Positions 37,950 through 46,325 of a DNA stretch of 64,000 bases are shown here, in pieces. Positions within the stretch are counted from its first letter, which is position 1; each line of letters begins with the position of its first letter. The stretch comes from Phycisphaerae bacterium (lineage in GTDB: Bacteria; Planctomycetota; Phycisphaerae; Tepidisphaerales; Tepidisphaeraceae). The position numbers and the translations under genes are program-made. The stretch is from NCBI GenBank assembly GCA_030448225.1, contig JAUJNJ010000004.1, forward strand, positions 31,010 through 95,009. The letters run 5' to 3'. The notes under the pieces are model-generated. The model saw only the letters and a program-made list of their open reading frames with translations. It searched no databases and was not told where the DNA came from.

Positions 37950-38846
37950 CTTCGGGGTCGGCGCGTCGCGGGCTTCGGGCCGAGGGACTGCATGAACCGG
38001 CTGTGCCAGGCCTCGGCGGCCTGGTCTGCGGTGTCGAAGCGGCCGGCGGCGATCTCGTCGGCGATCTCGCGCACGGAGCGCGTCTGCACCGCCAGTTCCG
38101 CCAGTCGCTGCTGAAGCGCGCCGGCGCGGCGCCGGCGGCGAGCTGTGAGACCGGCAGCCGCCACGCCGCTCTCCCTCCGCAGCATCACCGGGGCGCTCTT
38201 GTCTGCGGCGGCGGCGGCGGGGGCGATCTGCGGCGGGGGAGGCGGTCGACCGCTGCGACCGCGCGCGCCGAGCGGTAGAGCACCGTGGCCGCGTTGCCGT
38301 CCACCTTCACCTCGGCCGACTCGATCCGGGCCAGCCCTTCGGCCCAGCGGGCGTCGTTGTCGCCGGTCACGCCCTTGGCGGCTCTCGGGGCCGAACTGCG
38401 TCACCGCCGCCCGGTGCAGCGTCGCCAGCGCTCGGCCATCGCGGCCATCGCGTCGACCATCTGCGACTCCAGCGTCGCGGGGTGTACATCAGCGACCGGA
38501 TCTGCTCGCGGTTGCCGTCGCGCATGGCCGCGTTGAGCGAGCTGGAGCGCGCCCTGGGCGTGGACGCGTCGTAGGCGGCGCATGGTGGCGGGGGCAGGTC
38601 GTCGGGCGGGCCGGCTGCGGCGGGGCGTCGGGGCGGGCGTCGGCGCGCGGGTTGGGCGAAGGTCGATGCGGCCAGCGACAGCTGCCGCCGTCGCCGCGCC
38701 CGCCCTCGTCCGCAAGACGCGGCGTCGTCCGCGCAACTGCCCCGCCCTTCGACGCTCGCCGGCCGGGATTGTGTCGACCCCGCCGCGCCACCGCCCGGGG
38801 CGCCCGGCGGGGCGGTCGCCGCGATCTTCTTAACCGAAAGCCGCAT
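37946..38846 (-). CDS. Hypothetical protein (frameshifted)
   Basis: Fragments in shifting frames are: MRLSVKKIAATAPPG from ATG 38846, then SSSLNAAMRDGNREQIRSLM and YTP, TLESQMVDAMAAMAE, GVTGDNDARWAEGLARIESA with EVKVDGNAATVLYRSA, and a clean C-terminus GALQQRLAELAVQTRSVREI, ADEIAAGRFDTADQAAEAWH and SRFMQSLGP, with the stop at 37946-37948. The order (repeat-dose helix, degraded SnoaL/NTF2-like strand, C-terminal helix) fits an uncharacterised planctomycete family. It is likely exported, but the N-terminus is too scrambled to say. The function is unknown. Confidence 0.6.
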
Positions 38847-39136
38847 AAGCGTCTACGACCCCCAGCGCCACCCGTTGAGGTCCGGGCGGAAAGTCAGTAT
38901 CATTCTCCGCCCGACCCCGCGGCGGCCCGTGTGCCGATCGGGTGTGGTCGGGTCACCGGTCGACGGTTGCGCCCCAATGCTTCAATAAGCCGCTCGCGGC
39001 TTAGCGGGGCGGGAACGGTCGACCGAAACCCGATAATCAGCCGACCGTGACGCCGACGGGCACCGCCGCGATCGGCGCCACGGATGACGAGCGAGCGAGC
39101 GAGCGACGAACCGACCGATCGATTGGAGCATTCCCG

Positions 39137-39499
39137 ATGTCTTTGGACCGCAGCCTCAAGAGCGCCAACGCCCTGATCCGCCACCGCAACGTGCTGACGC
39201 GCGACGAGCGCCTGGCAAAGCTGAAGGAAATGGAGAAGTGGCAGGAGGGCAAGAGCAGCATCTTCGGCCTGCCGAAGGTCGGCCACCGCAAGATGGCGGT
39301 GGGCGGCAAGGGCGGCGCGAAGGAGGAGGCCGCCGACGGCGCCGCCGCCGCCGCGGCGCCCGCGGCCGGCGCCAAGGGCGCGGCCCCGGCGAAGGGCGCC
39401 GCCCCCGCCAAGGGTGCCGCGCCGGCGAAGGGCGCCGCCCCCGCCAAGGGCGCAGCCCCCGCCGCCGCCGCCGCGAAGCCCGCGGCTAAGAAGAAGTAG
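39137..39499 (+). CDS. Small basic protein (TIGR04137 type) with AKGAAP repeat tail
   Basis: A 120-residue protein beginning MSLDRSLKSANALIRHRNVL, TRDERLAKLKEMEKW and SIFGLPKVGHRKMA. This is the conserved core of the TIGR04137 small basic protein of Planctomycetes, Verrucomicrobia and Chlamydiae, thought to be ribosome-associated. Family members are usually about 50-70 residues. Here the core is followed by an Ala/Gly/Lys tail with five tandem AKGAAP hexapeptides and an end of AKPAAKKK. Such basic tails suggest RNA contact (inference). A hairpin repeat begins six bases after the stop. Confidence 0.88.
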   Translation: MSLDRSLKSANALIRHRNVLTRDERLAKLKEMEKWQEGKSSIFGLPKVGHRKMAVGGKGGAKEEAADGAAAAAAPAAGAKGAAPAKGAAPAKGAAPAKGAAPAKGAAPAAAAAKPAAKKK

Positions 39500-39505
39500 G
39501 AACGC

Positions 39506-39583
39506 GTGGTGGGGTGGTTGGGTGGTGGTGTGGTCGGGTCGCTTGACTCCACCGCCCCACAACTCAACCACGCCACCACTCTC
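39506..39583. repeat. Post-stop hairpin repeat (GTGG/CCAC family)
   Basis: The left arm is GTGGTGGGGTGGTTGGGTGG then TGGTGTGG. The right arm is CCACCGCCCCACAACTC then AACCACGCCACCAC. The arms are separated by about 14 bases. It lies between the small basic protein and the aminotransferase. Confidence 0.7.
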
Positions 39584-39594
39584 TGTCCTCCTCC

Positions 39595-40848
39595 ATGCGC
39601 GACCCCGCCGACTTCATCTCCCGCCGGGCCCACGGCGTCGACGCTTCGGGCATCCGCAAGGTGTTCGACCTCGCGGCGTCGATGAAGGACCCGATCAACC
39701 TCTCGATCGGCCTGCCCGACTTCGACGTCCCCGACGTCGCCAAGGGGGCCGCGATCGAGTCGATCCGCGTGGGGCAGAACCGCTACACCCAAACCCAGGG
39801 CATCGCGCCGCTGCGCGAACGCCTGCGCAACGACCTGTCGGCCGAGATGGGGCGCGACGTCGGCGAGGTGCTGATCACCAGCGGCGTCAGCGGCGGGCTC
39901 CTGCTGGCGATCCTCGCCACGATCGACCCGGGCGACGAGGCGATCTTCCTCGACCCGTACTTCGTGATGTACCGGCACCTCATGACCGTCGCCGGCGGGC
40001 GGTCGGTCGTCGTCGACAGCTACCCCGCCTTCCGCTTCCACGCCGACCGCGTCGGGGCCGCGGTCACGCCGCGGACGAAGCTCCTCATCCTCAACAGCCC
40101 GAGCAACCCCACCGGCGTCGTCATGAGCGAGGCCGAGGTGCGGGCGGCCGTGGAGGTCGCGCGGAAGCACGATCTGCTCATCCTGTCCGACGAGATTTAC
40201 GAGCCGTTCCTGTACGAGAGCGACGGAGCGACGAAGCGACGGAGCGACGAAGGGCAGGACGGAGGCACGGAGGCACGGAGGCACGAAGAGGCGGGCGGCG
40301 ATGCGTCGTCGCCGCCCAACCCTTCGTCGCTTCGTGGCTCCGTCGCTCCGTCGCTTCCACCCACGCTTCCTTCTCCGGCCAAACTCTACGACCGCACGAT
40401 CATCCTCCGCGGGTTCTCCAAGAGCCACGCGATGACCGGCTGGCGCCTCGGGTACGCGGCGGGGCCGGCGGAGGTGATCGCGCAGATAACGAAGCTCCAG
40501 CAGTACACGTTCGTCTGCGCGCCGTCGCCGTTCCAGTTCGGCGCGCTCGCCGCGCTCGACACGAGCATGCGCGACGCGGTCGACGCCTACCGCCGCAAGC
40601 GCGACATCGCGTTCGACACGCTGTCGAAGAAGTTCGACGTCGCCCGCCCCGGCGGCGCGTTCTACATCTTCCCCAAGGCCCCGGCCGGCACGACCGCGAC
40701 CGACTTCGTCACCCGCGCGATCGAGCGCAACGTGCTGGTGATCCCCGGCAACGTCTTCAGCGACCGCGACACCCACTTCCGCATCAGCTACGCCACCACC
40801 GACGAGAAGCTGAAGCAGGGGTGCGACATCCTCTGCTCGCTGGCATGA
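39595..40848 (+). CDS. PLP-dependent aminotransferase class I/II with repeat-encoded insertion
   Basis: A 417-residue fold-type I aminotransferase. It shows LSIGLPDFDVPDVAKGAAI, RYTQTQGIAPLRERLRNDL, VLITSGVSGGLLLAILATID, LILNSPSNPTGVVMSEAEV (Asn-Pro motif), LLILSDEIYEPFLY, and the Schiff-base lysine in GFSKSHAMTGWRLGYAAGP. An in-frame palindromic insertion (40219-40376) adds about 50 Ser/Arg/Pro-rich residues between EPFLYE and LYDRTIIL, where relatives have only a short loop. It lies about 15 residues before the catalytic lysine. Without it the length would be near the usual 370. Aspartate or aromatic aminotransferase activity is possible; the substrate is not decided. The stop overlaps the HicA stub by four bases. 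Confidence 0.92.
   Translation: MRDPADFISRRAHGVDASGIRKVFDLAASMKDPINLSIGLPDFDVPDVAKGAAIESIRVGQNRYTQTQGIAPLRERLRNDLSAEMGRDVGEVLITSGVSGGLLLAILATIDPGDEAIFLDPYFVMYRHLMTVAGGRSVVVDSYPAFRFHADRVGAAVTPRTKLLILNSPSNPTGVVMSEAEVRAAVEVARKHDLLILSDEIYEPFLYESDGATKRRSDEGQDGGTEARRHEEAGGDASSPPNPSSLRGSVAPSLPPTLPSPAKLYDRTIILRGFSKSHAMTGWRLGYAAGPAEVIAQITKLQQYTFVCAPSPFQFGALAALDTSMRDAVDAYRRKRDIAFDTLSKKFDVARPGGAFYIFPKAPAGTTATDFVTRAIERNVLVIPGNVFSDRDTHFRISYATTDEKLKQGCDILCSLA
40219..40376. repeat. Palindromic repeat inserted in frame in the aminotransferase gene
   Basis: The left arm at about 40219-40254 is AGCGACGGAGCGACGAAGCG then ACGGAGCGACGAAGGG. The right arm at about 40319-40358 is ACCCTTCGTCGCTTCGTGGC then TCCGTCGCTCCGTCGCTTCC, a close reverse complement. 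Between them are three GGAGGCACG copies and a small hairpin GGCGGCGATGC...GTCGCCGCC. The whole element is free of stops in the gene frame. Confidence 0.85.
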
Positions 40849-40922
40849 CCAGCGGTGAGCGCGTTTACGATCTGAAGGCCGGCACCCTCAATAGCGTGTT
40901 GAAGCAGGCCGGGCTAAAATGA
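40845..40922 (+). pseudogene. hicA: HicA toxin remnant (C-terminal stub)
   Basis: From ATG 40845 (ATGA overlap with the aminotransferase stop) the frame encodes 25 residues: TSGERVYDLKAGTLNSVLKQ then AGLK. GDLKxGTLxSILKQAGL is the conserved C-terminus of HicA mRNA interferases. The N-terminal two thirds, including the catalytic His of the GSHH segment, are absent. The stub ends 6 bases before hicB, the normal hicA-hicB spacing. I infer a deleted toxin gene. Confidence 0.65.
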
Positions 40923-40928
40923 CGAGCG

Positions 40929-41144
40929 ATGCGTTACGCGATCGTCATCGAGAAGACCGAGGGCAACTACAGCGCGTACGTGCCCGATCTCCCCGGCTGC
41001 GTCAGCACCGGGCGAACGCTCGACGAAGTCCGTCGGAACATGCGCGACGCGGTCGAGTTTCATCTTGATGGCCTACGCGCCGACGGCGAGCCGATCCCCG
41101 AGCCGACCACGATCGGCGACTACGTAGAACCGCGCGTCGCGTGA
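40929..41144 (+). CDS. hicB: HicB-family antitoxin
   Basis: A 71-residue protein: MRYAIVIEKTEGNYSAYVPD, LPGCVSTGRTLDEVRRNMRD, AVEFHLDGLRADGEPIPEPT. This is the partial RNase H fold of HicB. No C-terminal DNA-binding (HTH or RHH) extension is present, as in short HicB forms. HicB normally neutralises HicA. Here only a 25-residue toxin stub lies upstream, so it is an orphan antitoxin or a solitary regulatory relic. Confidence 0.88.
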   Translation: MRYAIVIEKTEGNYSAYVPDLPGCVSTGRTLDEVRRNMRDAVEFHLDGLRADGEPIPEPTTIGDYVEPRVA

Positions 41145-41194
41145 GGGGTCCCGTCTATTTGAGCAGCGGAAGCCGGTCCGCCGAATGGTGACCC

Positions 41195-42082
41195 GTGGGC
41201 CGTGACGACGCCGACGAAGAACTAACCCACCTCCGCGACCGCCTCCGCCAGCACGTCCACGTCCTCGCCGGCCTGATCGGCGTCCGCAACACCCGCCGGC
41301 CCAGCGCGCTGGAGGCGACGCTGACGTACCTCCGCCGCGAGCTGACGGCCGCGGGGCACGCGGTGGTGGAACAGCCGTACGAGGTGTCGCTCCGGTCGGC
41401 GCGTAACCTGGAGGTGACGATCGAGGGCACGCGGCCGGGGCTGCCGGAACTCGTGGTCGGCGCGCACTACGACACCGCGTTCGGCACGCCCGGCGCCGAC
41501 GACAACGCGTCGGCCGTCGCGGCGCTGCTGGAGATCGCGCGCGGCGTCACGGGCGCGCGGTTCCGCCGCACGGTGCGCCTCGTCTTCTACGACACCGAGG
41601 AGATGCCGCACTTCGGGTTCGGCGAGATGGGCAGCCAGTTCCACGCCGCCGCGTGCCACAAGGCGGGGCGGCGGCTGATGGGGATGATCTGCCTCGAGTC
41701 GATCGGCTACTTCGGCCCGCCCGACCCGCAGGTCCGCCATTGGTCGCGCGCGATCCTCCGCCCGCTGGGCACGAAGCACGTCGTCGCGATCGCGGACTTC
41801 CGCTCCGCGCTGTTCCTCGCCCGCGTCGCCTGGGCGCTGCTGCTCGGCGGGTGGTGGCGGACCGTCGCGCTGGCGATGCCGAAGCGGGTCGAGGTGATCC
41901 ACCTCTCCGACCACCGCGGCTACTGGGAGCAGGGGTACCGCGCCCTGATGCTCACCGACACCGCGTTCCTGCGCAACCCGAACTACCACCAGCCGACCGA
42001 CACGCCGGACACGCTGGATTACGAGCTACTCGCGCGGCTCACGCGGGCGCTGATCCGCGCGGTGCGGCGCCTGGCGCGGTGA
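41195..42082 (+). CDS. M28-family zinc peptidase
   Basis: A 295-residue protein starting at GTG 41195. The metal-site motifs of M28 aminopeptidases are visible: ELVVGAHYDTAFGTPGADDN (His and bridging Asp), LVFYDTEEMPHFGFGEMGS (catalytic Glu and metal Glu) and YHQPTDTPDTLDYELLARL (final His). There is no clear signal peptide; one hydrophobic segment (FLARVAWALLLGGWW) lies inside. It probably removes N-terminal residues from peptides; location is uncertain. Confidence 0.88.
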   Translation: MGRDDADEELTHLRDRLRQHVHVLAGLIGVRNTRRPSALEATLTYLRRELTAAGHAVVEQPYEVSLRSARNLEVTIEGTRPGLPELVVGAHYDTAFGTPGADDNASAVAALLEIARGVTGARFRRTVRLVFYDTEEMPHFGFGEMGSQFHAAACHKAGRRLMGMICLESIGYFGPPDPQVRHWSRAILRPLGTKHVVAIADFRSALFLARVAWALLLGGWWRTVALAMPKRVEVIHLSDHRGYWEQGYRALMLTDTAFLRNPNYHQPTDTPDTLDYELLARLTRALIRAVRRLAR

Positions 42083-42298
42083 TCATCGTGAACTTCTGAC
42101 TCGGGCGGCAACGTCGGGAGGATGCGTCGCAGCTCAAACGGAATCGTCGTGACGGCGCATGGCTAGCGTGGCCACCTGAGGTGGCCACGCCGCTGGGGCG
42201 CGAAGTTGCTCCGTCACCGACTCCTCTCGGTCCGATTTCAGCGCCGACGCCCGCGGACCTTGCGGGTCGCGGCGCGCGCCGTACGCTAATCGCCCGCG

Positions 42299-42781
42299 AT
42301 GTTCCCACAGCCCCACCTGAGCCGCGAGGACGAGTGCGACCGGATCCTCGCGGTCTACGGCAGCGAGGCGCCGCGGCTCGAGGCGATCATGGCGATGCTC
42401 GAGCGGCAGTTCGGCGTCCTGCACAACCGCGCGCAGGTCCTGCTCACCCTCTGCGGCATCGTGATCTCCACCACCGGCTTCTCCGGCCGCCTCATCGCCG
42501 GCACGAACGTCGTCGCCCAGTGCCTCGTGATCCTCGGCGTCACGCTCGTGCTGGCGTCGGCGGCGGTGGTCGTGTGGGGCGTGCAGCACCTGAGCTGGCT
42601 GACGCGCCAGAAGGCGGACCTGATGCGCCCCTGGCTGCTGATGGTCCTCGCCTACCGCGACCGCAAGACGAACTTCTACCGCCTCGGCATCGCGCTGATG
42701 CTCTTCGGCCTGGCCGCGTACGTCGGCGCGATCTCCATCATGCTCCTGAACCCCGAGCCGCTCACGGTGCCGGTGCGGTGA
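42299..42781 (+). CDS. Three-helix membrane protein
   Basis: A 160-residue protein. A helical N-terminus (EDECDRILAVYGSEAPRLEA, MLERQFGVLHNRAQ) leads into hydrophobic segments VLLTLCGIVISTTGFSG, CLVILGVTLVLASAAVVVWG and LGIALMLFGLAAYVGAISIM. The layout resembles the Pycsar/CBASS-type small helix-plus-membrane proteins, but such folds are common and no partner supports that. The function is unknown. Confidence 0.6.
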   Translation: MFPQPHLSREDECDRILAVYGSEAPRLEAIMAMLERQFGVLHNRAQVLLTLCGIVISTTGFSGRLIAGTNVVAQCLVILGVTLVLASAAVVVWGVQHLSWLTRQKADLMRPWLLMVLAYRDRKTNFYRLGIALMLFGLAAYVGAISIMLLNPEPLTVPVR

Positions 42782-42848
42782 TCGTGCGGAGCGGCGCCGC
42801 GCCCCCTGCGGGTTGAGTCGCCCGCGCTTTTGAGCGACAACGGCGGGT

Positions 42849-45107
42849 ATGCGACGTCACATCCCCCGGCCGCGCACGCGCGCCTTCGTCGCCGCGCTCC
42901 TCTCGGCGCGCGCCGCGCCCGCGGCGGACCCGCCGCCCGCGGCCGCGCCGCCGCCCGCGTCGGCGGCGACGGCGCGGGCGGCGAACCGGCTGGCGAAGGA
43001 GAAGTCGCCGTACCTCCGGCAGCGCGCGCACAACCCGGTCGACTGGTACCCGTGGGGCCCGGAGGCGTTCGAGCGGGCGAAGCGCGAGGACAAGCCGATC
43101 TTCCTCTCCGTCGGCTACTCGGCGTGCCACTGGTGCCACGTGATGGAGCGCGAGTCGTTCGACGACCCGGCCGTCGCGAAGCTCATCAACGACGCGTTCG
43201 TCCCCGTGAAGGTCGACCGCGAGGAGCGCCCGGACGTCGACCGCGTCTACATGGCGTTCGTCACCGCCACCACCGGCAGCGGCGGGTGGCCGATGACCGT
43301 GATGATGACGCCCGACGGCAAGCCGTTCTTCGGCGGCACCTACTTCCCGCCGGAGGAGGCGCGCGGCCTGCCGGGGCTCAAGACGCTCATCGCCAAGGCG
43401 AGCGGGCTGTGGAAGAACGACCGCGCGAAGCTCGTCGAGTCGGCCGACGGGATGGCGGCGGGGCTGAAGGAGATCGTCACGCTGAAGCCCGCCGACGGCG
43501 CGGCCGCGATCGACGCGGCGCTGCTCGACGAGGGCGCCCGGCGCATCGCCGTGAAGTTCGACAAGACCCACGGCGGGTTCGGCATCGCCCCGAAGTTCCC
43601 CCAGCCGCCGATGCTCGACTTCCTGCTGCGCCAGTCCCGCCGCACCGGCAACGCCGCCCACCGGGACATGGTGCTCACCACGCTCCGCGCGATCGCCGCC
43701 GGCGGCATCCACGACCACCTCGGCGGCGGGTTCCACCGGTACGCGGTCGACGCGGCGTGGTTCCTGCCGCACTTCGAGAAGATGCTCTACGACCAGGCGC
43801 AGCTCGCGGGGCTCTACCTCGACGCGTACCAACTCACGCGCGACGAGGCGTTCGCCCGGACCGCGCGCGGCACGCTCGATTACGTCCTGCGCGACCTGAC
43901 GGGCGAGCAGGGCCAGTTCCTCTCCGCCGAGGACGCCGACAGCGCGACGAGTGCCGCCGAGCCGGCGAAGAAGACCGAGGGCGCGTTCTACGTTTGGACG
44001 GAGAAGGAGATTCGGGCGGAACTGGAGCGGTTCGCGGGCGACGCGCTGCGCGCCGACGTCTTCCTGTACTGCTACGGCGTCGAGCCGGGCGGCAACGTCA
44101 AGCGCGACCCGCACCAGGAGTTCGGCGGCAGGAACGTGTTGTTCGCCGCCCACACGCCCGCGGCGGCTGTCGAACACTTCAAGCTGCCGCCGAACCAGGT
44201 CGAAAAGATCCTCGACGAGTCCCGCGCGATGCTGCTCACCCTGCGCGACGCCCGGCCGCGGCCGCACCGGGACGACAAGACGATCGTGGCGTGGAACGGG
44301 CTGATGATCTCCGCGCTCGCCAAGGCCGGTCCCACGCTCGGGGACGACCGCTACACCGCCGCCGCCGCCCGCGCCGCCGCGTTCGTGCGCGACAACCTGT
44401 ACGACGCGAAGACGGGCCGCCTGCTGCGCGTCTGGCGCGAGGGGCCGGGTTCGGTGGAGGGGTTCATCGACGACCACGCGTTTTACGTGCAGGGCCTGCT
44501 CGACCTTTACGAGGCGACGTTCGACGTGCAGTGGCTGAAGCTGGCGGCCCAGATCGCGGCGCACCAGGACGCGAAGTTCGAGGACGCCGACCTAGGCGGC
44601 TACTTCACGGCCGCCGGCGGGGGCGACACGATGCTGATGCTGCGGCTGAAGGACGACGACGAGGGCGTCGAGCCGAGCGGCAACGCCGTGGCCGCCATGA
44701 ACGGCCTGCGCCTCGCGCAGATGCTCGACGACGAGGCGCTGGCGACGCGGGCGCGGCGCACGCTGCTGGCGTACGTCGGCCGGCTGAAGGAGCGGCCCGG
44801 GTCGATGCCGTACCTCCTGTCGGCGACGGGCTTCCACCTGGCGAAGCCGAAGCAGATCGTCATCGCCGGCCGGCCCGACGCGCCCGACACGCGGGCGATG
44901 CGCCGCGAACTCTACGCCCACTACCTGCCCGAGCGCGTCCTCCTCGGCGCCGACGCCGGCCCGGGCCAGGCGTTCCTCGCGGGCCACGCCGCGTTCATCA
45001 AGGGACTGAAGCCGATCGACGGCCGGGCCACCGCGTACGTCTGCGAGAACTACGCGTGCCGGATGCCGACGACGGACCTGGCGGAACTGCGGGCACTGCT
45101 GAAATGA
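42849..45107 (+). CDS. Thioredoxin-like DUF255 / spermatogenesis-associated protein 20 family (YyaL)
   Basis: A 752-residue protein. A signal-like start ([18 protein letters not shown]) precedes the DUF255 thioredoxin domain: [48 protein letters not shown] with the CxxC at C93/C96, and [19 protein letters not shown] six-hairpin glycosidase-like domain follows: [57 protein letters not shown] and [12 protein letters not shown] at the C-terminus. Family members are near this length. The biochemical role is unknown; a redox or sugar-related function is assumed. The next small ORF overlaps its stop. Confidence 0.93.
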   Translation: MRRHIPRPRTRAFVAALLSARAAPAADPPPAAAPPPASAATARAANRLAKEKSPYLRQRAHNPVDWYPWGPEAFERAKREDKPIFLSVGYSACHWCHVMERESFDDPAVAKLINDAFVPVKVDREERPDVDRVYMAFVTATTGSGGWPMTVMMTPDGKPFFGGTYFPPEEARGLPGLKTLIAKASGLWKNDRAKLVESADGMAAGLKEIVTLKPADGAAAIDAALLDEGARRIAVKFDKTHGGFGIAPKFPQPPMLDFLLRQSRRTGNAAHRDMVLTTLRAIAAGGIHDHLGGGFHRYAVDAAWFLPHFEKMLYDQAQLAGLYLDAYQLTRDEAFARTARGTLDYVLRDLTGEQGQFLSAEDADSATSAAEPAKKTEGAFYVWTEKEIRAELERFAGDALRADVFLYCYGVEPGGNVKRDPHQEFGGRNVLFAAHTPAAAVEHFKLPPNQVEKILDESRAMLLTLRDARPRPHRDDKTIVAWNGLMISALAKAGPTLGDDRYTAAAARAAAFVRDNLYDAKTGRLLRVWREGPGSVEGFIDDHAFYVQGLLDLYEATFDVQWLKLAAQIAAHQDAKFEDADLGGYFTAAGGGDTMLMLRLKDDDEGVEPSGNAVAAMNGLRLAQMLDDEALATRARRTLLAYVGRLKERPGSMPYLLSATGFHLAKPKQIVIAGRPDAPDTRAMRRELYAHYLPERVLLGADAGPGQAFLAGHAAFIKGLKPIDGRATAYVCENYACRMPTTDLAELRALLK

Positions 45108-45316
45108 GCGATTCGCCGCACGAGGACGGGACGCGGAATCCTACCGGGGTACCGCTAGGTGACTCGACGCCGTCGATCAACCCGTACGGCGCGGGCGATC
45201 CTCACGAAGTCGTGCGATTACCGCGGACCTCGTTTGCGCCTCCTGGGGTCTTCCACCCGCGGGTAACCGGTTTCCAATTTCCGGGCGTGTTCCGCGACCG
45301 GACGCTGATCCGGTAA
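45104..45316 (+). CDS. Possible translationally coupled small protein
   Basis: An ATGA overlap with the DUF255 stop opens a 70-residue frame: [36 protein letters not shown] and later [19 protein letters not shown]. The Pro/Asn-rich NPYGAGDP start resembles the cytoplasmic leaders of planctomycete membrane proteins, but no membrane helix follows. It could be a truncated relic. Support is the exact stop-start overlap only. Confidence 0.35.
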   Translation: MSDSPHEDGTRNPTGVPLGDSTPSINPYGAGDPHEVVRLPRTSFAPPGVFHPRVTGFQFPGVFRDRTLIR

Positions 45317-45536
45317 TTCCGGTCGCTCAGGAAAGGGCCGCGCGTCGTCGCTTCGCGTCTTCGCGACTGATCCGGCGGAAACCGCGGAGCTACATCGTCG
45401 GCGCACGCGGCGCATTTCTCAGGAAGCGTTCGGGTCCGAAGTATCTGCGTTCGTTGGCGCTCACGCTTCACAAGACCCACCCGCTCGACAATGAACACAC
45501 GGCGGCGCACGGGTACCAGCCTCCTGCCGATCCCGC

Positions 45537-46196
45537 TCACTTCGCCACGCTTACCCGCAGGTCGTCGAACCGCACCGGCTTATCCGAATACGGCGTCGCC
45601 CACACCGACGCGCGCCCGGGGGCAGGTGGCTGCTTATCCTCGAACGTCACGGTCGTGGACTTCCCCGCCGGGGCGCCGGCGGCGGGAGACGCCGAGCCTT
45701 CGACGCGGGTGCCGCCGCCGGCGGTCTTCGAGACGCTCAGGCGGAACGTCGTCCACGTGTCGCTCGTCCACCCTTCGCACGGCGCGCTGGCGATTACGTC
45801 GTCCCCCTTGCGGAGCACGAGCTTGCGCTGGCGGGGGATGAGCAGCAGGCGGTACCCGAACGCGTCGCCGGCGCCGATGCCGAACTCCGGGAAGCGCCGG
45901 CCGGTGGCCGCCGCCCAGATCCGCGCCGACACCTCCACCGTCGCGTGCTCGGCGGGGCCGAACAGTGTGCCGAAATGCTCGAGCGGCTCGCCGGGCAGTT
46001 GGAGCACGTTGCTCCCCTCAAAGTCCGCGACCGTGAAGACGCCGGCGAGCACGAGGAACTTTTCCGGCGGCTTGCCGATCGGCGCCTGCTCGAAATCGTT
46101 CGCGTACGCCGGCGGCGGCGGGGCGTCGGCGGCGCGGGAGGCGAGCGGGGCGAGGCCGAAGAACGCGAGGACGAGGAGTCGGGTGGGGCGGTTCAT
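45537..46196 (-). CDS. Secreted beta-sandwich protein (DUF1080/LamG-like)
   Basis: ATG 46196 gives a signal peptide ([20 protein letters not shown], cleavage near RAADA) and a 190-residue beta-rich domain: [60 protein letters not shown] and [12 protein letters not shown] at the end. FDDLRV and the early DFE pattern fit concanavalin-like 3-keto-disaccharide-hydrolase/DUF1080 or LamG relatives; I cannot choose. It is the last gene of the minus-strand operon with the PQQ-like protein. Confidence 0.65.
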   Translation of the reverse strand: MNRPTRLLVLAFFGLAPLASRAADAPPPPAYANDFEQAPIGKPPEKFLVLAGVFTVADFEGSNVLQLPGEPLEHFGTLFGPAEHATVEVSARIWAAATGRRFPEFGIGAGDAFGYRLLLIPRQRKLVLRKGDDVIASAPCEGWTSDTWTTFRLSVSKTAGGGTRVEGSASPAAGAPAGKSTTVTFEDKQPPAPGRASVWATPYSDKPVRFDDLRVSVAK

Positions 46197-46325
46197 GTGA
46201 TTGGGTTCGTCGCGGCGGATTCGGAACAAAGGGAGCTTCGCGTCGCCGCCGGCCCGCCGTCTCCCCGGGTCTCTCCCTCACGAGAGGCGAAACGGAATCT
46301 AGGGCGGTAGCGGACGTTCGCATCG

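Noticed and set aside
42299..42781. Membrane effector of an antiviral (CBASS/Pycsar-like) system
   Set aside because: It has a suitable size and helices, but no cyclase, nucleotide-sensor or other defence gene is adjacent.
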